From Alteromonas sp. ASW11-130 (GTDB taxonomy: Bacteria > Pseudomonadota > Gammaproteobacteria > Enterobacterales > Alteromonadaceae), in contig NZ_JAPFRE010000015.1 of the NCBI RefSeq assembly GCF_026183735.1, positions 321,914 through 385,913 of the forward strand: a stretch of DNA of 64,000 bases, written 5' to 3'. Positions 18,947 to 28,047 of this stretch are shown here, one piece after another (the first letter of the stretch is position 1; every line of letters starts with the position of its first letter). The translations under genes were made by a program, and so were the position numbers. The notes under the pieces were generated by a model, which did not search any database, was not told where the DNA came from, and worked only from the letters and a program-made list of their open reading frames with translations.

Positions 18947-20101
18947 TTATTGACCAGATGATGCTGATTTACCTGAAGAATTTACTCCCCAGGGTTGTGG
19001 GGATACATCCATACCAGGTTGTACTTTCTGGTAGCCGGTCACAATAATGCTTTCTCCTTCCGACACCCCTTGGTGCACCACATATTGGTCGCGATAATTT
19101 CCTTTGACTGAAACAGCCCGGGCTTCAACTTTGTTTGCATTGTTAACAATAAAAACCACCAGCGAGCCATCGGGTTTACGGGTGGTGGCGCGTTGAGGAA
19201 GCAGCAAGGCCCGCTCTGAAGACATTTGAATCTCAGCTTTAACAAACATTCCCGGCATGAGCAAACCCTCGGGGTTAGGAGCGACTGCACGCAGGGTTAC
19301 GGCCCCGGTCGACTCATCTACCGTGACTTCTGAGAACTTAAGCTGTGCTTGGTGCGCGTATCTTTCACCCGTTAAATTATTTAATACCAAATCGACCGGC
19401 AACGAGCCGGTCTCTCTCATCATTTTTCGAATTTCCAGCACTTCTTTGCCTGAGCTTTGAATATCCACAAATACTGGGTCTAATTGTGTAATGGTTGCCA
19501 TTTGCTGGGCCTGATTGGCGTTCACCAACGCACCTTCAGTGACTTCAGAACGGCTTATTTCGCCGTCAATTGGTGCATACACTTTGGTGTAATCCAAATT
19601 AACTTTTGCCAGCTCAGTGGTTGCCTTGGCCACGCTTATTGCAGCCTTCGCTTGAGCAAGTTGTGCAATAACATCGTCGTTTTCTTGCTCGCTGATAGCA
19701 TTTTTACTAATAAGATTTTTGTATCGCCCTGCGCGTGCTTCGAGTGTTTCCAAATTAGCTTGTGCGCTTTCTAGATCGGCTTTCGCACTATTGTACTGTG
19801 CCCGATAACGCGCATCATCGATTTGGTATAGCTGTTGGCCTTTTTTAACTTTTGCGCCTTCTTCAAATAAACGCTTAACCACCACTCCATCCACCTGCGG
19901 CCTTACATGGGCTTGTTTCGACGGCACCACCCGGCCTGGCAACGTGGTCGATAGCGTTACGTTTTGGCGGGTAAGTTCCATTACTGAAACCGCAGGAGGT
20001 GGCATATTTTGCCCTCGCGATTGCTGTGGGCCTGATTCTTCGGCACAGGCAACTAACAACGAAACAGCAAAAACAGTAATAACTCTGTAAAACTTGTACA
20101 T
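18947..20101 (-). CDS. RND efflux periplasmic adaptor lipoprotein, AcrA/MexA type
   Basis: Membrane-fusion protein joining the RND permease to an outer-membrane channel. About 384 residues from the chosen start: lipoprotein signal with lipobox LVAC near residue 18, a barrel/lipoyl half (VRPQVDGVV, EGAKVKKGQ), a coiled-coil hairpin (about 90-160), the second lipoyl half (TKVYAPIDGEI), a beta-barrel and a membrane-proximal domain. I start at 20101 because the signal peptide begins there; the upstream frame to 20179 adds an implausible leader. It is the first gene of the operon with the permease, the common order for these pumps. Confidence 0.93.
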   Translation of the reverse strand: MYKFYRVITVFAVSLLVACAEESGPQQSRGQNMPPPAVSVMELTRQNVTLSTTLPGRVVPSKQAHVRPQVDGVVVKRLFEEGAKVKKGQQLYQIDDARYRAQYNSAKADLESAQANLETLEARAGRYKNLISKNAISEQENDDVIAQLAQAKAAISVAKATTELAKVNLDYTKVYAPIDGEISRSEVTEGALVNANQAQQMATITQLDPVFVDIQSSGKEVLEIRKMMRETGSLPVDLVLNNLTGERYAHQAQLKFSEVTVDESTGAVTLRAVAPNPEGLLMPGMFVKAEIQMSSERALLLPQRATTRKPDGSLVVFIVNNANKVEARAVSVKGNYRDQYVVHQGVSEGESIIVTGYQKVQPGMDVSPQPWGVNSSGKSASSGQ

Positions 20102-20364
20102 ACGAAAACCTAAATATTTACCATTCCGGCAAAGTGGCGGGGAAACGTAAAAAATACGCGTTGAGAAGAACTTAGTCAATGAAGGTAAATTGAACCCACG
20201 CTATTTGACGATGAAAATTGCGAAGTGATTAAAAAAGCCGACGGGAACGTCCGCTTATTAGAATTAGATTAATCGTAGAGTGGTTCGGTAAGATGTAGGG
20301 AAGGTTACGAATAGGCCTCATCCCAAGGTAATATAGGCTAACCAGTCATCTGTATCGTTAAACC

Positions 20365-20964
20365 TCATTCATTTACACACTTTAGCAGGAGTTGAAAGGC
20401 AGACATTATCTCTTTTGATCGTTCAACATCCCCTCCCTTGTCTGGATGAAATCTATGTTGCATACGTTTAACTCGCTGTTTGAGAAATGGCTTAGTTATA
20501 ATTTTTTCTGTGGGAATTTCGAGTACCTTTTTAGCGCGGGAAATATCAGTTTCATCCACACAATGTGTGCCTGCCATTTGTTGCCAAAAGCTATCCAGCA
20601 TCTCATCCACATCTGTCTCACTCGTTTGGCTAAAATTGTTCCAATCCAAATAGTAAGCCGCTACCGAGTCGTGTTTAGCTATCCCTTCCTGATTTTGGAC
20701 ATAAGGTTTAAGCACAATGTTGGTTACGTGAATATTCAACATACCGGTTTCATCCTGTCGCCAACGCTGTTGAAGCTGGTACAGCGCGTTAAACAAGACA
20801 AAGTGCGTTTGAAATAATGCCAGGGAATTATTTAGCGCCCGCTCATCAAATAACTTAAACGGTTCAGCTTGCAATGCTTGAATAAGCTTATATTCACTGA
20901 CACCTTCTTTGAAAATGCCGTGAAAGTGCTGAAGCGTTTCTAGCAGAATGTTATGTTGATTCAC
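20365..20964 (-). CDS. DNAJ-related protein with C-terminal J domain
   Basis: A 199-residue cytosolic co-chaperone candidate. The first 130 residues match the DNAJ_related N-terminal domain known from Vibrio and Shewanella relatives. The last 60 residues are a short J domain with the HPDKGG signature near residue 174 that contacts DnaK. A C-terminal J domain is unusual but typical for this family. It is transcribed alone. Client proteins are unknown. Confidence 0.8.
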   Translation of the reverse strand: MNQHNILLETLQHFHGIFKEGVSEYKLIQALQAEPFKLFDERALNNSLALFQTHFVLFNALYQLQQRWRQDETGMLNIHVTNIVLKPYVQNQEGIAKHDSVAAYYLDWNNFSQTSETDVDEMLDSFWQQMAGTHCVDETDISRAKKVLEIPTEKIITKPFLKQRVKRMQHRFHPDKGGDVERSKEIMSAFQLLLKCVNE

Positions 20965-21062
20965 GATGACAAAAGCTCCAGGCTCTTAATACTGTATTTT
21001 TATCAAAAAAAAGCGATATCAAATTAACAAAGACAATTGCACTACGACAGTCTTTTCTTATT

Positions 21063-21266
21063 CTATTTTTTATACTCTATTAGCTCACCGGGTTGGCAAC
21101 ATAGTTCTTCACATATTTTTGCCAACGTCGAAAAGCGTATCCCCTTTACTTTTCCATTTCGAAGCAGCGATAAGTTTTGTTCGGTAATGCCGACTTTTTC
21201 AGCCAACTCTTTACCCTTCACTTTTCTTTCTGCCATTACCACATCCAATTTAATCACTATTGACAT
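21063..21266 (-). CDS. Small XRE-type (YozG-like) transcriptional regulator
   Basis: A 67-residue Cro/CI helix-turn-helix protein covering almost only the DNA-binding domain: MAERKVKGKELAEKVGI forms the first two helices and TEQNLSLLRNGKVKGI the recognition region. It lies directly downstream of the DUF2975 gene with eight bases between them, a pairing seen widely in bacteria, where the regulator is presumed to control the membrane partner. The operator is not identifiable by eye. Confidence 0.85.
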   Translation of the reverse strand: MSIVIKLDVVMAERKVKGKELAEKVGITEQNLSLLRNGKVKGIRFSTLAKICEELCCQPGELIEYKK

Positions 21267-21274
21267 GTAAGCCT

Positions 21275-21796
21275 CTAAGCAAACTGCTTGTTTTCTGTTT
21301 CAAACACCCTTGCTTTAACGACTAACTCGCTGATAACCCACATTATACCCGCCAGTACAATAATCTTTAGCTCTTCGCTACTCACTAGGAAAGCCAGCAC
21401 TTTCTCACCCGTCGGATGATTAAACGAAAGGATTACACTGGAAAATGCATAATGGATGGGTCTCGTTATAGCTTGTATGAAAATAAGCAGTGCGAACCAT
21501 CGCAGGTTTTGGCTATTGCTGTGGTTGAACAATTCCCCTTTAGCGAAGTTTTTGAATGCTTTGCTGAGCACATACAAACTAACCAATCCTATACCATGGT
21601 AGATAAAAGTAACGCTTAGTAGTGCATACCACTGGGCCAAACTTACCGTATCCCACTGAATAGGAAGCGATAGGCTCGCTTTGGTAAAGTGTGCTAAAGA
21701 GTCTACATTAACTATGAAATAAAGATAAACGACCGGCGTAACGCATATCACGGTGATACAGGCCCAAACGATAACTTTTGAAATAGCCGATAACAT
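21275..21796 (-). CDS. DUF2975 four-helix membrane protein
   Basis: A 173-residue inner-membrane protein with four hydrophobic segments (about 10-32, 50-75, 95-125, 140-162). Size, topology and the adjoining small XRE regulator identify DUF2975. Members have no assigned activity. It is the first gene of the two-gene operon. Confidence 0.8.
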   Translation of the reverse strand: MLSAISKVIVWACITVICVTPVVYLYFIVNVDSLAHFTKASLSLPIQWDTVSLAQWYALLSVTFIYHGIGLVSLYVLSKAFKNFAKGELFNHSNSQNLRWFALLIFIQAITRPIHYAFSSVILSFNHPTGEKVLAFLVSSEELKIIVLAGIMWVISELVVKARVFETENKQFA

Positions 21797-22064
21797 AAAA
21801 CCCCATTAATATTAAATTAAAACAGTAATATATTATCGTTTCACAATAACTTTACAAGTCAACTCTTGTTCCTTTTCCCATTAATAATGGGCACAGCTCA
21901 ATAGAAATTGGAAAGGCGTAAACAGAAATGGTTAATACAACTTCTGCTAATTATATTCACTGCCCTAGAAAGTCGCTTTCGCTGCGATGAAAAATAGAAG
22001 AGAATAACTCTTTTACCTCATTACGCCTGATAACGCTGGCGTTTTTAATGACAGGATAAGATAT

Positions 22065-22640
22065 ATGCCAAAGGCAAGTGAAATCAAAAAGAATAATACT
22101 ATCGTGTTTGACGGTAAAACCTGTATCGTCAGAGATATCGAGCGCTCTGTTCCGCAAGGTCGAGCTGGCGGCAGCATTTACCGCATGCGTATGTATGACG
22201 TGGTCACAGGCGCAAAGTTTGACGAAACATTTAAAGATTCAGATATACTGGAAATGGCAGATTTAGTGCGTCGCCCTGCTATGTTTTCTTACATGGATGG
22301 CGACGAATATGTGTTTTTAGATAAAGAAGACTACACACCCTATCACCTGCACAAAGACAGTATTGCCGAAGAAGCATTGTTCTTTAATGAAGAGACCGAT
22401 GGCATTCAGGTTGTCATTGTAAGCGATGCGCCAGTAGCAATTGACTTACCTATGAGCGTTGAGCTGGAAATTATTGAAACAGATCCCTCTATCAAAGGTG
22501 CATCTGCAACGTCGCGTACTAAGCCTGCAACGTTATCTACCGGATTGGTTGTCCAAGTGCCTGAATACATCAGCACCGGCGAATGGATAAAAATTAACAC
22601 GGAAGAGCGCAAATTCCAGAGCCGTGGCGATAAGCATTAA
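22065..22640 (+). CDS. efpL: Elongation factor P-like protein EfpL (YeiP)
   Basis: A paralogue of EF-P that helps ribosomes pass difficult motifs such as prolines. The 191 residues contain the three-domain EF-P layout: KOW-like N domain with the tip loop SVPQGRAGG, where the residue at the EF-P modification site is Arg33 rather than Lys, then two OB-like domains with [18 protein letters not shown] near the C terminus. An arginine at that site and a seven-residue-type loop distinguish EfpL from EF-P, so no lysylation is expected. It stands alone, followed by a repeat block and a terminator. Confidence 0.92.
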   Translation: MPKASEIKKNNTIVFDGKTCIVRDIERSVPQGRAGGSIYRMRMYDVVTGAKFDETFKDSDILEMADLVRRPAMFSYMDGDEYVFLDKEDYTPYHLHKDSIAEEALFFNEETDGIQVVIVSDAPVAIDLPMSVELEIIETDPSIKGASATSRTKPATLSTGLVVQVPEYISTGEWIKINTEERKFQSRGDKH

Positions 22641-22659
22641 CGAGATCAGAATAATTTCT

Positions 22660-22701
22660 ACTTAGTACTTAGTACTTAGTACTTAGTACTGAGTACTAAG
22701 T
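22660..22701. repeat. Six tandem heptamers after efpL
   Basis: Four perfect ACTTAGT units are followed by ACTGAGT and ACTAAGT. The last is the reverse complement of the first, so the array can also fold on itself, and AGTACT palindromes sit at each junction. It starts 20 bases after the efpL stop and precedes the terminator, so it lies in the efpL 3' untranslated region. Confidence 0.8.
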
Positions 22702-22734
22702 GTGGCTCCGCATTCGGGTGATTAATACGATACA

Positions 22735-22773
22735 GGGGGTGAAATACATATTTCTATGCATACCCCTTTTTTT
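22735..22773 (+). terminator. Rho-independent terminator of efpL
   Basis: GGGGGT pairs with ACCCC, with a nested GAAATA/TATTTC hairpin inside, and seven T residues follow directly. It lies 95 bases after the efpL stop codon. Confidence 0.7.
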
Positions 22774-22881
22774 ACCTTTTGTACGGTTACCAAAAAGGAA
22801 AAACAAACGGTGTGCAGCGGAACCACTGTTATTAAGTACAACAGGGTGCGAATAACCACTTAAAAGTTAGCTCATAATATT

Positions 22882-22905
22882 CCCTTCGCATTAATTAGCG
22901 AAGGG
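22882..22905. other. Perfect 8-bp hairpin in the efpL-ABC gap
   Basis: CCCTTCGC at 22882 pairs with GCGAAGGG at 22898 around an ATTAATTA loop. It may be a regulatory structure in the leader of the ABC operon or an REP-like element. Besides this, the repeat block and the terminator I see nothing in 22641-23052. Confidence 0.4.
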
Positions 22906-23052
22906 CGTTGCGCTGGCTATAGGCCTACTCAACCACTGCAATACTGCTAAAGCGCTAGAATCGATACGCTCTTCGCGACTAAGCGCACAATTCGTTTAAT
23001 GGAATGAGTTTGAATTGACATGCTAAGCTAAGGAAAAGCTACTGAGGCAGAT

Positions 23053-23706
23053 ATGATTGAAGTAAAAAATGTGTGCTTTAGCCGCGCGGATGGCAGCCAA
23101 ACACACACTATACTAAACGCGCTTAATTTGTCAGTACCAAAAGCCGAGCATATGGCTCTGCTGGGTGACAGCGGTTCCGGCAAAACGACTCTTTTACATT
23201 TGTTAGCTGGCCTGCTACAACCTGATAGTGGCGCGGTAAAAGTGAATGGCCAAGAACTTACTCGCCTAAACGAACATGAGCTTGCTTTCTACCGACGAAA
23301 AATCGGGCTGATCTTTCAGCACTATCAGCTCCTGGAATGTCTCACCGTGAAACAGAATATAATGTTTCAGCACAAACTAAATTTCCCTACCCAGAACGCG
23401 GATGAGTTTGATCAGCTTGTTGATGCTTTAGGTCTAGCGCACAAACTTAGTGCATTGCCTCACCAGCTGTCAGGCGGCGAGCAACAACGTGTAGGTATAG
23501 CGAGGGCTTTACTCCATCACCCTCACCTTGTTTTAGCCGATGAACCCACTGGCAATTTGGATTTAAAGCGCTCGCATCAAGTGGTGCAATTATTGACTGA
23601 GCTATGCCGCGAGAGACAAATTAACTTGATCATGGTTACCCACAGCCATCAGTTATCTGAATATTTCCAAAATGTAAAAACGCTAAAAGATGGGCAACTC
23701 GATTAG
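23053..23706 (+). CDS. ABC transporter ATP-binding protein, LolD/MacB/AttE type
   Basis: Cytoplasmic ATPase of 217 residues, typical of the type VII (mechanotransmission) ABC systems. The Walker A motif is GDSGSGKTT near residue 37, the signature LSGGEQQRVGIARAL near 137, and Walker B with catalytic Glu is LVLADEPTGNLD near 160. The gene overlaps the permease by 17 bases, and an AttH-like exported protein follows, which together matches the AttE-AttFG-AttH arrangement more than LolCDE. Confidence 0.9.
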   Translation: MIEVKNVCFSRADGSQTHTILNALNLSVPKAEHMALLGDSGSGKTTLLHLLAGLLQPDSGAVKVNGQELTRLNEHELAFYRRKIGLIFQHYQLLECLTVKQNIMFQHKLNFPTQNADEFDQLVDALGLAHKLSALPHQLSGGEQQRVGIARALLHHPHLVLADEPTGNLDLKRSHQVVQLLTELCRERQINLIMVTHSHQLSEYFQNVKTLKDGQLD

Positions 23707-26086
23707 TGAAATCCGGCTGGTATTATCCAGTCATTTAGCCTTTTACCGTAGGCATCCGTGGTTAATTGCACTCTTCGTACTTGGATTAAGCTTGGGAAGC
23801 GCACTTTTAACCGCCATCGCTGGGCTAAATCAGGAAGCCCAAAATCGCTATCAAGCGTCATCCGCTTTGATAAGTAATCCGGTTACCCATTTTGTTAAAC
23901 CACTCACTGGGACGAAGTATATTGACGGTTCATTGTGGATTAATCTACGCCGTTTAGGTATGACGAACGCACAGCCCGTTTTACGCGGCACACTCAAAAC
24001 CGAAGAAGGCCGTTCACTGGCTATTCAAGGTGTAAATACGTTGCTCTGGTTAAATAACGAAAGGACTGGTGGAAAACATTCAAAACAGACTAGTGTCGAA
24101 AATTCGTTTTTAAGCTTGCTGGTAGACGCCCAGTTTGCTCAACGCCTTATCACCGACCAAGGCGACAAAATACCACTAAAGCTTCAAAAAGACCGTCGTC
24201 AACCAGATTTACACTTCGTTGAGGACATTGGCCTGTGGGCCCTTACGGATCTGGCCACCGCTGATTATTTACTGGATGCAAAAGGACAACTTAGCTTTAT
24301 TGAGTTATCTGAATTAACAGAGACGCAAATAGTCACGATAAAAAACGTAATCGCTGGTAAAGCTCAACTGGTAGAGGCAGAACACCAAAATTTCAGTCTT
24401 CTATCAGAAGCATTTTTCTTCAATTTAACCGCCTTAGCTATGCTTGGTTATATTGTTGCTGCCTTCTTAAGTTTTAACGCCATAAAGTTAACACTAACTG
24501 CACGAAAAAAACTTCTTACCCAAATGCACTTGCTTGGATGCACCAAACAGGCAATCGGTTTGAGTCTACTCATCGAGCTTATTACCCTAAGTTTGTTTAC
24601 CGCCCTCTTAGGGACCGCAGGCGGCTATTTTATTTCCAACCTACTGGTATTAGATATAAATAGAACGTTGGTCGGGTTATATGATCTCGACAAAGCACTT
24701 ATCATTAACTGGCAGTGGTCAAAAGTATTGTTAGGGTTTGGCTTAAACCTTGTTGCAATGGCGGTGATCTTATTGTCGCAATCTAAACAAATTAGCAAAT
24801 TTAGTCGCCCCGCCTTTTTTAGCAGCTTTGCAATCTGCGTAGGGGGCGGAATATGGTTGTTCTATAACGCTGCAACTGAGTACCAGGCGTTGCTGTTGTG
24901 CTTGTGCATTTTAACCCTGTTCATTTTATTTACGCCCAGGTTATTGCAACAAATAGCGTCTTTACCCATCGCTTTCACCAGCCCACTCGCCCAATGGTTA
25001 CACGCAGACACCCGCTTTCACGTAAAAGAATTACATGTGGCTATTGTGGCTATCTTAGTGGCGCTTGGAACAGCACTAAGTATGCAGATAATGGTAAAAA
25101 GCTTTGCCGTGACATTAGATAACCATCTCGAAAAGCAACTTAGTGCAGACATATACTTACGCACTGATGCAGATAATAGAAATTTACGTAAAGCGCTGGA
25201 CGCCCAGCCTGAAGTCACTCTCGTCAGTATTTACCAACAAAGCATGGGTAGTGTAAACGGTATCCCCGCCACGCTGGAAAGTTTCGGAAATACCCCCGAG
25301 CATTACCAGCATATCAGCTTAACATCTGGCGCCAAGGTGTCGCTTTCCAGCTTTAAACCAAAGGGTTGCTTAGCGAATGAACAGAGCGCAATAAAATTCG
25401 GTGTAAAGCTGGGAAGCTTAGCTTATTTTACTCAAAATGAGATACGAGTACGTTGCCGGATATCAGGTTTTTTCTATGATTATGGTAACCCTCGCATTAA
25501 GTTGCTAACGCTTGAAGAAGTCCATAACCATAGCGCCTTACATACCGAATTTATTGGTTATTCTATTCGCCTTAAAGAAGATTATTCGGTAGACAATTTT
25601 AGTGAGCGTTTAGTCAATACATTTGAGCAGGATAGTACCCAAATTTATGTTAATCAGCGCTTTAAACGTTATGCCAGCGAGTTATTCAATGACACATTTG
25701 TCGTCACTAAAATACTCAACGGTTTTATTCTCGCTATCGCACTTATCAGCTTGTGCACAAGTCTTTTGAGCCTAAGCACTGACCAGCTAGAGCAGCTATC
25801 GATATTACACAAACTTGGCGTGACCCAGACTCAGTTATGGATAATGAAATTATCGCAGACCGCGCTTGTTGTATTGTTTACTACACTACTTAGTCTGCCT
25901 TTAGGGTTTGTCTTAGGTTGGGTGTTGCTTAAATATGTGATGCCAATTGCATTCGGGTGGACCATTCACTTCAATCCTGACTTGCCCGCGTTGGGGATAA
26001 CCTGTTTAACCCTGGTGGCTATTTCTACTGCCTGCGCGTATTTACCCATAAGAATGCTAACAAAAGTAGATAAGGGAGCCACGTGA
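23690..26086 (+). CDS. FtsX-like ABC permease (AttFG/MacB superfamily)
   Basis: A 798-residue inner-membrane permease with two FtsX-type halves: one hydrophobic segment near residue 25, three near 240-370, two more near 375-425, and another FtsX set at about 440-460 and 665-790. Periplasmic loops lie between. Such permeases usually do not move substrate through the membrane; they transmit ATP-driven motion to a periplasmic partner. It overlaps the ATPase gene by 17 bases and precedes the AttH-like gene by one base, so all three form one operon. The substrate is unknown. Confidence 0.88.
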   Translation: MGNSISEIRLVLSSHLAFYRRHPWLIALFVLGLSLGSALLTAIAGLNQEAQNRYQASSALISNPVTHFVKPLTGTKYIDGSLWINLRRLGMTNAQPVLRGTLKTEEGRSLAIQGVNTLLWLNNERTGGKHSKQTSVENSFLSLLVDAQFAQRLITDQGDKIPLKLQKDRRQPDLHFVEDIGLWALTDLATADYLLDAKGQLSFIELSELTETQIVTIKNVIAGKAQLVEAEHQNFSLLSEAFFFNLTALAMLGYIVAAFLSFNAIKLTLTARKKLLTQMHLLGCTKQAIGLSLLIELITLSLFTALLGTAGGYFISNLLVLDINRTLVGLYDLDKALIINWQWSKVLLGFGLNLVAMAVILLSQSKQISKFSRPAFFSSFAICVGGGIWLFYNAATEYQALLLCLCILTLFILFTPRLLQQIASLPIAFTSPLAQWLHADTRFHVKELHVAIVAILVALGTALSMQIMVKSFAVTLDNHLEKQLSADIYLRTDADNRNLRKALDAQPEVTLVSIYQQSMGSVNGIPATLESFGNTPEHYQHISLTSGAKVSLSSFKPKGCLANEQSAIKFGVKLGSLAYFTQNEIRVRCRISGFFYDYGNPRIKLLTLEEVHNHSALHTEFIGYSIRLKEDYSVDNFSERLVNTFEQDSTQIYVNQRFKRYASELFNDTFVVTKILNGFILAIALISLCTSLLSLSTDQLEQLSILHKLGVTQTQLWIMKLSQTALVVLFTTLLSLPLGFVLGWVLLKYVMPIAFGWTIHFNPDLPALGITCLTLVAISTACAYLPIRMLTKVDKGAT

Positions 26087-26087
26087 C

Positions 26088-27134
26088 ATGAGGATAAGAT
26101 ACGGTTTGCTGCTACTCGTTTGGGTGTTGTTTGCGTGCCACCCGCCTCCCGAACGGTCAGAGCACTCAGCATTGGCAATAGCCAGTGGCACAGCCGTTGA
26201 AAAGGGATACAGTATTACTTTCCCCGAAGACCATGGTATACACCAAGAACAGGGTATTGAATGGTGGTATCTAACCGCTAATCTGACAAGCGATTCGGGC
26301 GAAAGCTTTGGTGTCCAATGGACGCTGTTCCGTACTCTTGCGCCCAGCCCGATTAAATCCGTCTGGTGGGATAACAACCTGTATTTTGCTCATTTCGCCA
26401 TGCAGCACGAACAAAAACACGTCGCCTTTGAGCGCTTTGCTCGTTCAGGCCAAGCAGATGTAACAAGCGCGCCTTTCGAAGCGGTAATTGACGATTGGCA
26501 ATTACGAAGCGAAAAGAGCAGCTTTCTTCCCTTACAACTAAACGCCGCAGAAAAAGGCTATGGAGTTTCCCTGTTGTTAAATAACAGTCCTGTCACTCTG
26601 CATGGCACGAACGGTTACAGTCAGAAAACCCAAAGCGGCCACGCTTCCTACTATTTTAGCTATCCCTTTTTGCGCGTTACGGGGGAGATTTCCTTTGCGG
26701 GACAAGACCACGTTGTCACTGGCCATGCTTGGTACGACAGAGAATGGTCAGCTAGCTTACTGGACAAAGACCAGATTGGCTGGGATTGGTTTAGTTTAGT
26801 CGACAAGGATCTGCAAAATGGCTTAATGCTTTTTTGTATACGGGGCCGCGAAGAAGTGTATGAGTATTGTGGGGGTACCATTATTGCTGCTGACGGCAGT
26901 GCTAAAGCGCTGAAGCAGGACGATATCAGTATGTCTGTGGTTGAGTCTTTAAACGTTGATAATCGAACTTACCCGCAAAAATGGCGAGTCACTATCTCCG
27001 ATTTCTCGCCGATTATTATTGAAACTATCACTCGGGATTCCCGAAATAATCTTTCGATACAATACTGGGAGGGACGCATAACGTCCAGCGGTGGTTTTGT
27101 TGGGAAAGGATACGGTGAGATAACGGGAAATTAG
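26088..27134 (+). CDS. AttH-like exported lipocalin-domain protein (CrtC-like fold)
   Basis: A 348-residue protein with a lipoprotein-type signal (VWVLFACHPP, cysteine near residue 17). The body holds the AttH/CrtC hallmark HQEQGIEWWYLTANL near residue 50, then GVQWTLFR, NLYFAHFAM, and YSYPFLRVTGE-like and GHAWYDREWS blocks typical of the double-lipocalin fold. In AttEFGH systems this component is the periplasmic or surface partner of the ABC permease. CrtC enzymes hydrate carotenoids, but no carotenoid genes are present here, so hydratase activity is unlikely. It starts one base after the permease stop. Confidence 0.85.
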   Translation: MRIRYGLLLLVWVLFACHPPPERSEHSALAIASGTAVEKGYSITFPEDHGIHQEQGIEWWYLTANLTSDSGESFGVQWTLFRTLAPSPIKSVWWDNNLYFAHFAMQHEQKHVAFERFARSGQADVTSAPFEAVIDDWQLRSEKSSFLPLQLNAAEKGYGVSLLLNNSPVTLHGTNGYSQKTQSGHASYYFSYPFLRVTGEISFAGQDHVVTGHAWYDREWSASLLDKDQIGWDWFSLVDKDLQNGLMLFCIRGREEVYEYCGGTIIAADGSAKALKQDDISMSVVESLNVDNRTYPQKWRVTISDFSPIIIETITRDSRNNLSIQYWEGRITSSGGFVGKGYGEITGN

Positions 27135-27480
27135 TATTTTTATTTACATAACGCTCGGTATTCTTTTAAAGGGTAACGTTGACCCACTTAACCAGCGAAG
27201 AGATATTTAATCAGTATTAAAAATTAGGATCATCGGGGCGAAAATCATACGCTACGTCAACACCGAAGAAACGTTAAAAATTACGTTCGTGGTGATGACT
27301 ACATAGTGTCGTCAGAGAGTGGATGAGCCTCAAGAGCAGCTACGGCCCTCGTGATGAAAACCAAGACTTCCTTCGTCACACAACGGTCTTTGAATTTCTC
27401 TTAAATGCCAAAGCAATATAGTTTATTAGCTTTAAGATCAGTAAATGGGGAACTTACAGGTATTTATAATATTGTCTATA
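27135..27480. other. Gap of 346 bases after the ABC operon
   Basis: No open frame with a ribosome binding site and no convincing hairpin. It separates the plus-strand ABC operon from the convergent barrel gene. Confidence 0.5.
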
Positions 27481-27511
27481 AAGAAGTCGATAACTGCATT
27501 ATCGACTTCTT
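27481..27511 (-). terminator. Perfect 13-bp hairpin between convergent genes
   Basis: AAGAAGTCGATAA pairs exactly with TTATCGACTTCTT around a CTGCA loop, 35 bases beyond the stop of the barrel gene. The T content after it is modest on both strands, so it could serve as a bidirectional terminator. Confidence 0.65.
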
Positions 27512-27546
27512 ATTTCAACGTAGAAAATAATTAACTATTAACTAGC

Positions 27547-28047
27547 TTAAAATTTAAAGCGGACGCCGAAATTTAATAAGTCAACGCCATCGAATGTCTC
27601 GAAAGTCGCTTCAATGCTCGCTTTTTCGTTGATGTTATAACCTGCGCCAATGCCTACACCGAACTCAGATTCGCCTTCGCTTACCGCGTAGCCAAGATAT
27701 TCAGCGTCAAAATTGAATTTCAAATATGCAGCACTGGCTAATAGGTAAAATACGTCATTCGCTAGGTATTCACCTCGGATGCCCACACCATAATAGTTAT
27801 CGATGCTTAACTCTACACCGTACAACTCTTCTTCATTAATGCCTGTTCCTAGGCGTAACTCGGGAGTCAGATAAAAGCTTTCAGTCATTTGAGAGCGGTA
27901 TCCGACGGAAGCACCTATGGCTCCTAAAGAAACGTCTGCGTTAGGGTCATCATCAGAAAGACTGGAGTAAGAAAGCTGTCCCACCCAATTTGCTAACGCC
28001 ATATTACTAAAAACAGCCAGTGAACAAGCTAATAATGTACGTTTCAT
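27547..28047 (-). CDS. Small outer-membrane beta-barrel protein
   Basis: About 166 residues from the chosen start. A signal peptide (MKRTLLACSLAVFSNMALA) is followed by alternating polar/hydrophobic strands (WVGQLSYSSL, LGAIGASVGYRS, YYGVGIRGEYL, LLASAAYLKF, FGVGIGAGYN) and ends in FGVRFKF, the terminal aromatic strand needed for insertion by the Bam complex. It resembles eight-stranded OmpA/OmpX-like barrels. Start at 28047 is preferred to 28089 because AAGGAATGAACG precedes it and the export signal begins there. Function is unknown. Confidence 0.8.
   Translation of the reverse strand: MKRTLLACSLAVFSNMALANWVGQLSYSSLSDDDPNADVSLGAIGASVGYRSQMTESFYLTPELRLGTGINEEELYGVELSIDNYYGVGIRGEYLANDVFYLLASAAYLKFNFDAEYLGYAVSEGESEFGVGIGAGYNINEKASIEATFETFDGVDLLNFGVRFKF

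Noticed and set aside
26088-27134. Carotenoid 1,2-hydratase function for the CrtC-like protein
   Set aside because: No carotenoid genes nearby and the ABC ATPase/permease context fits AttH instead.
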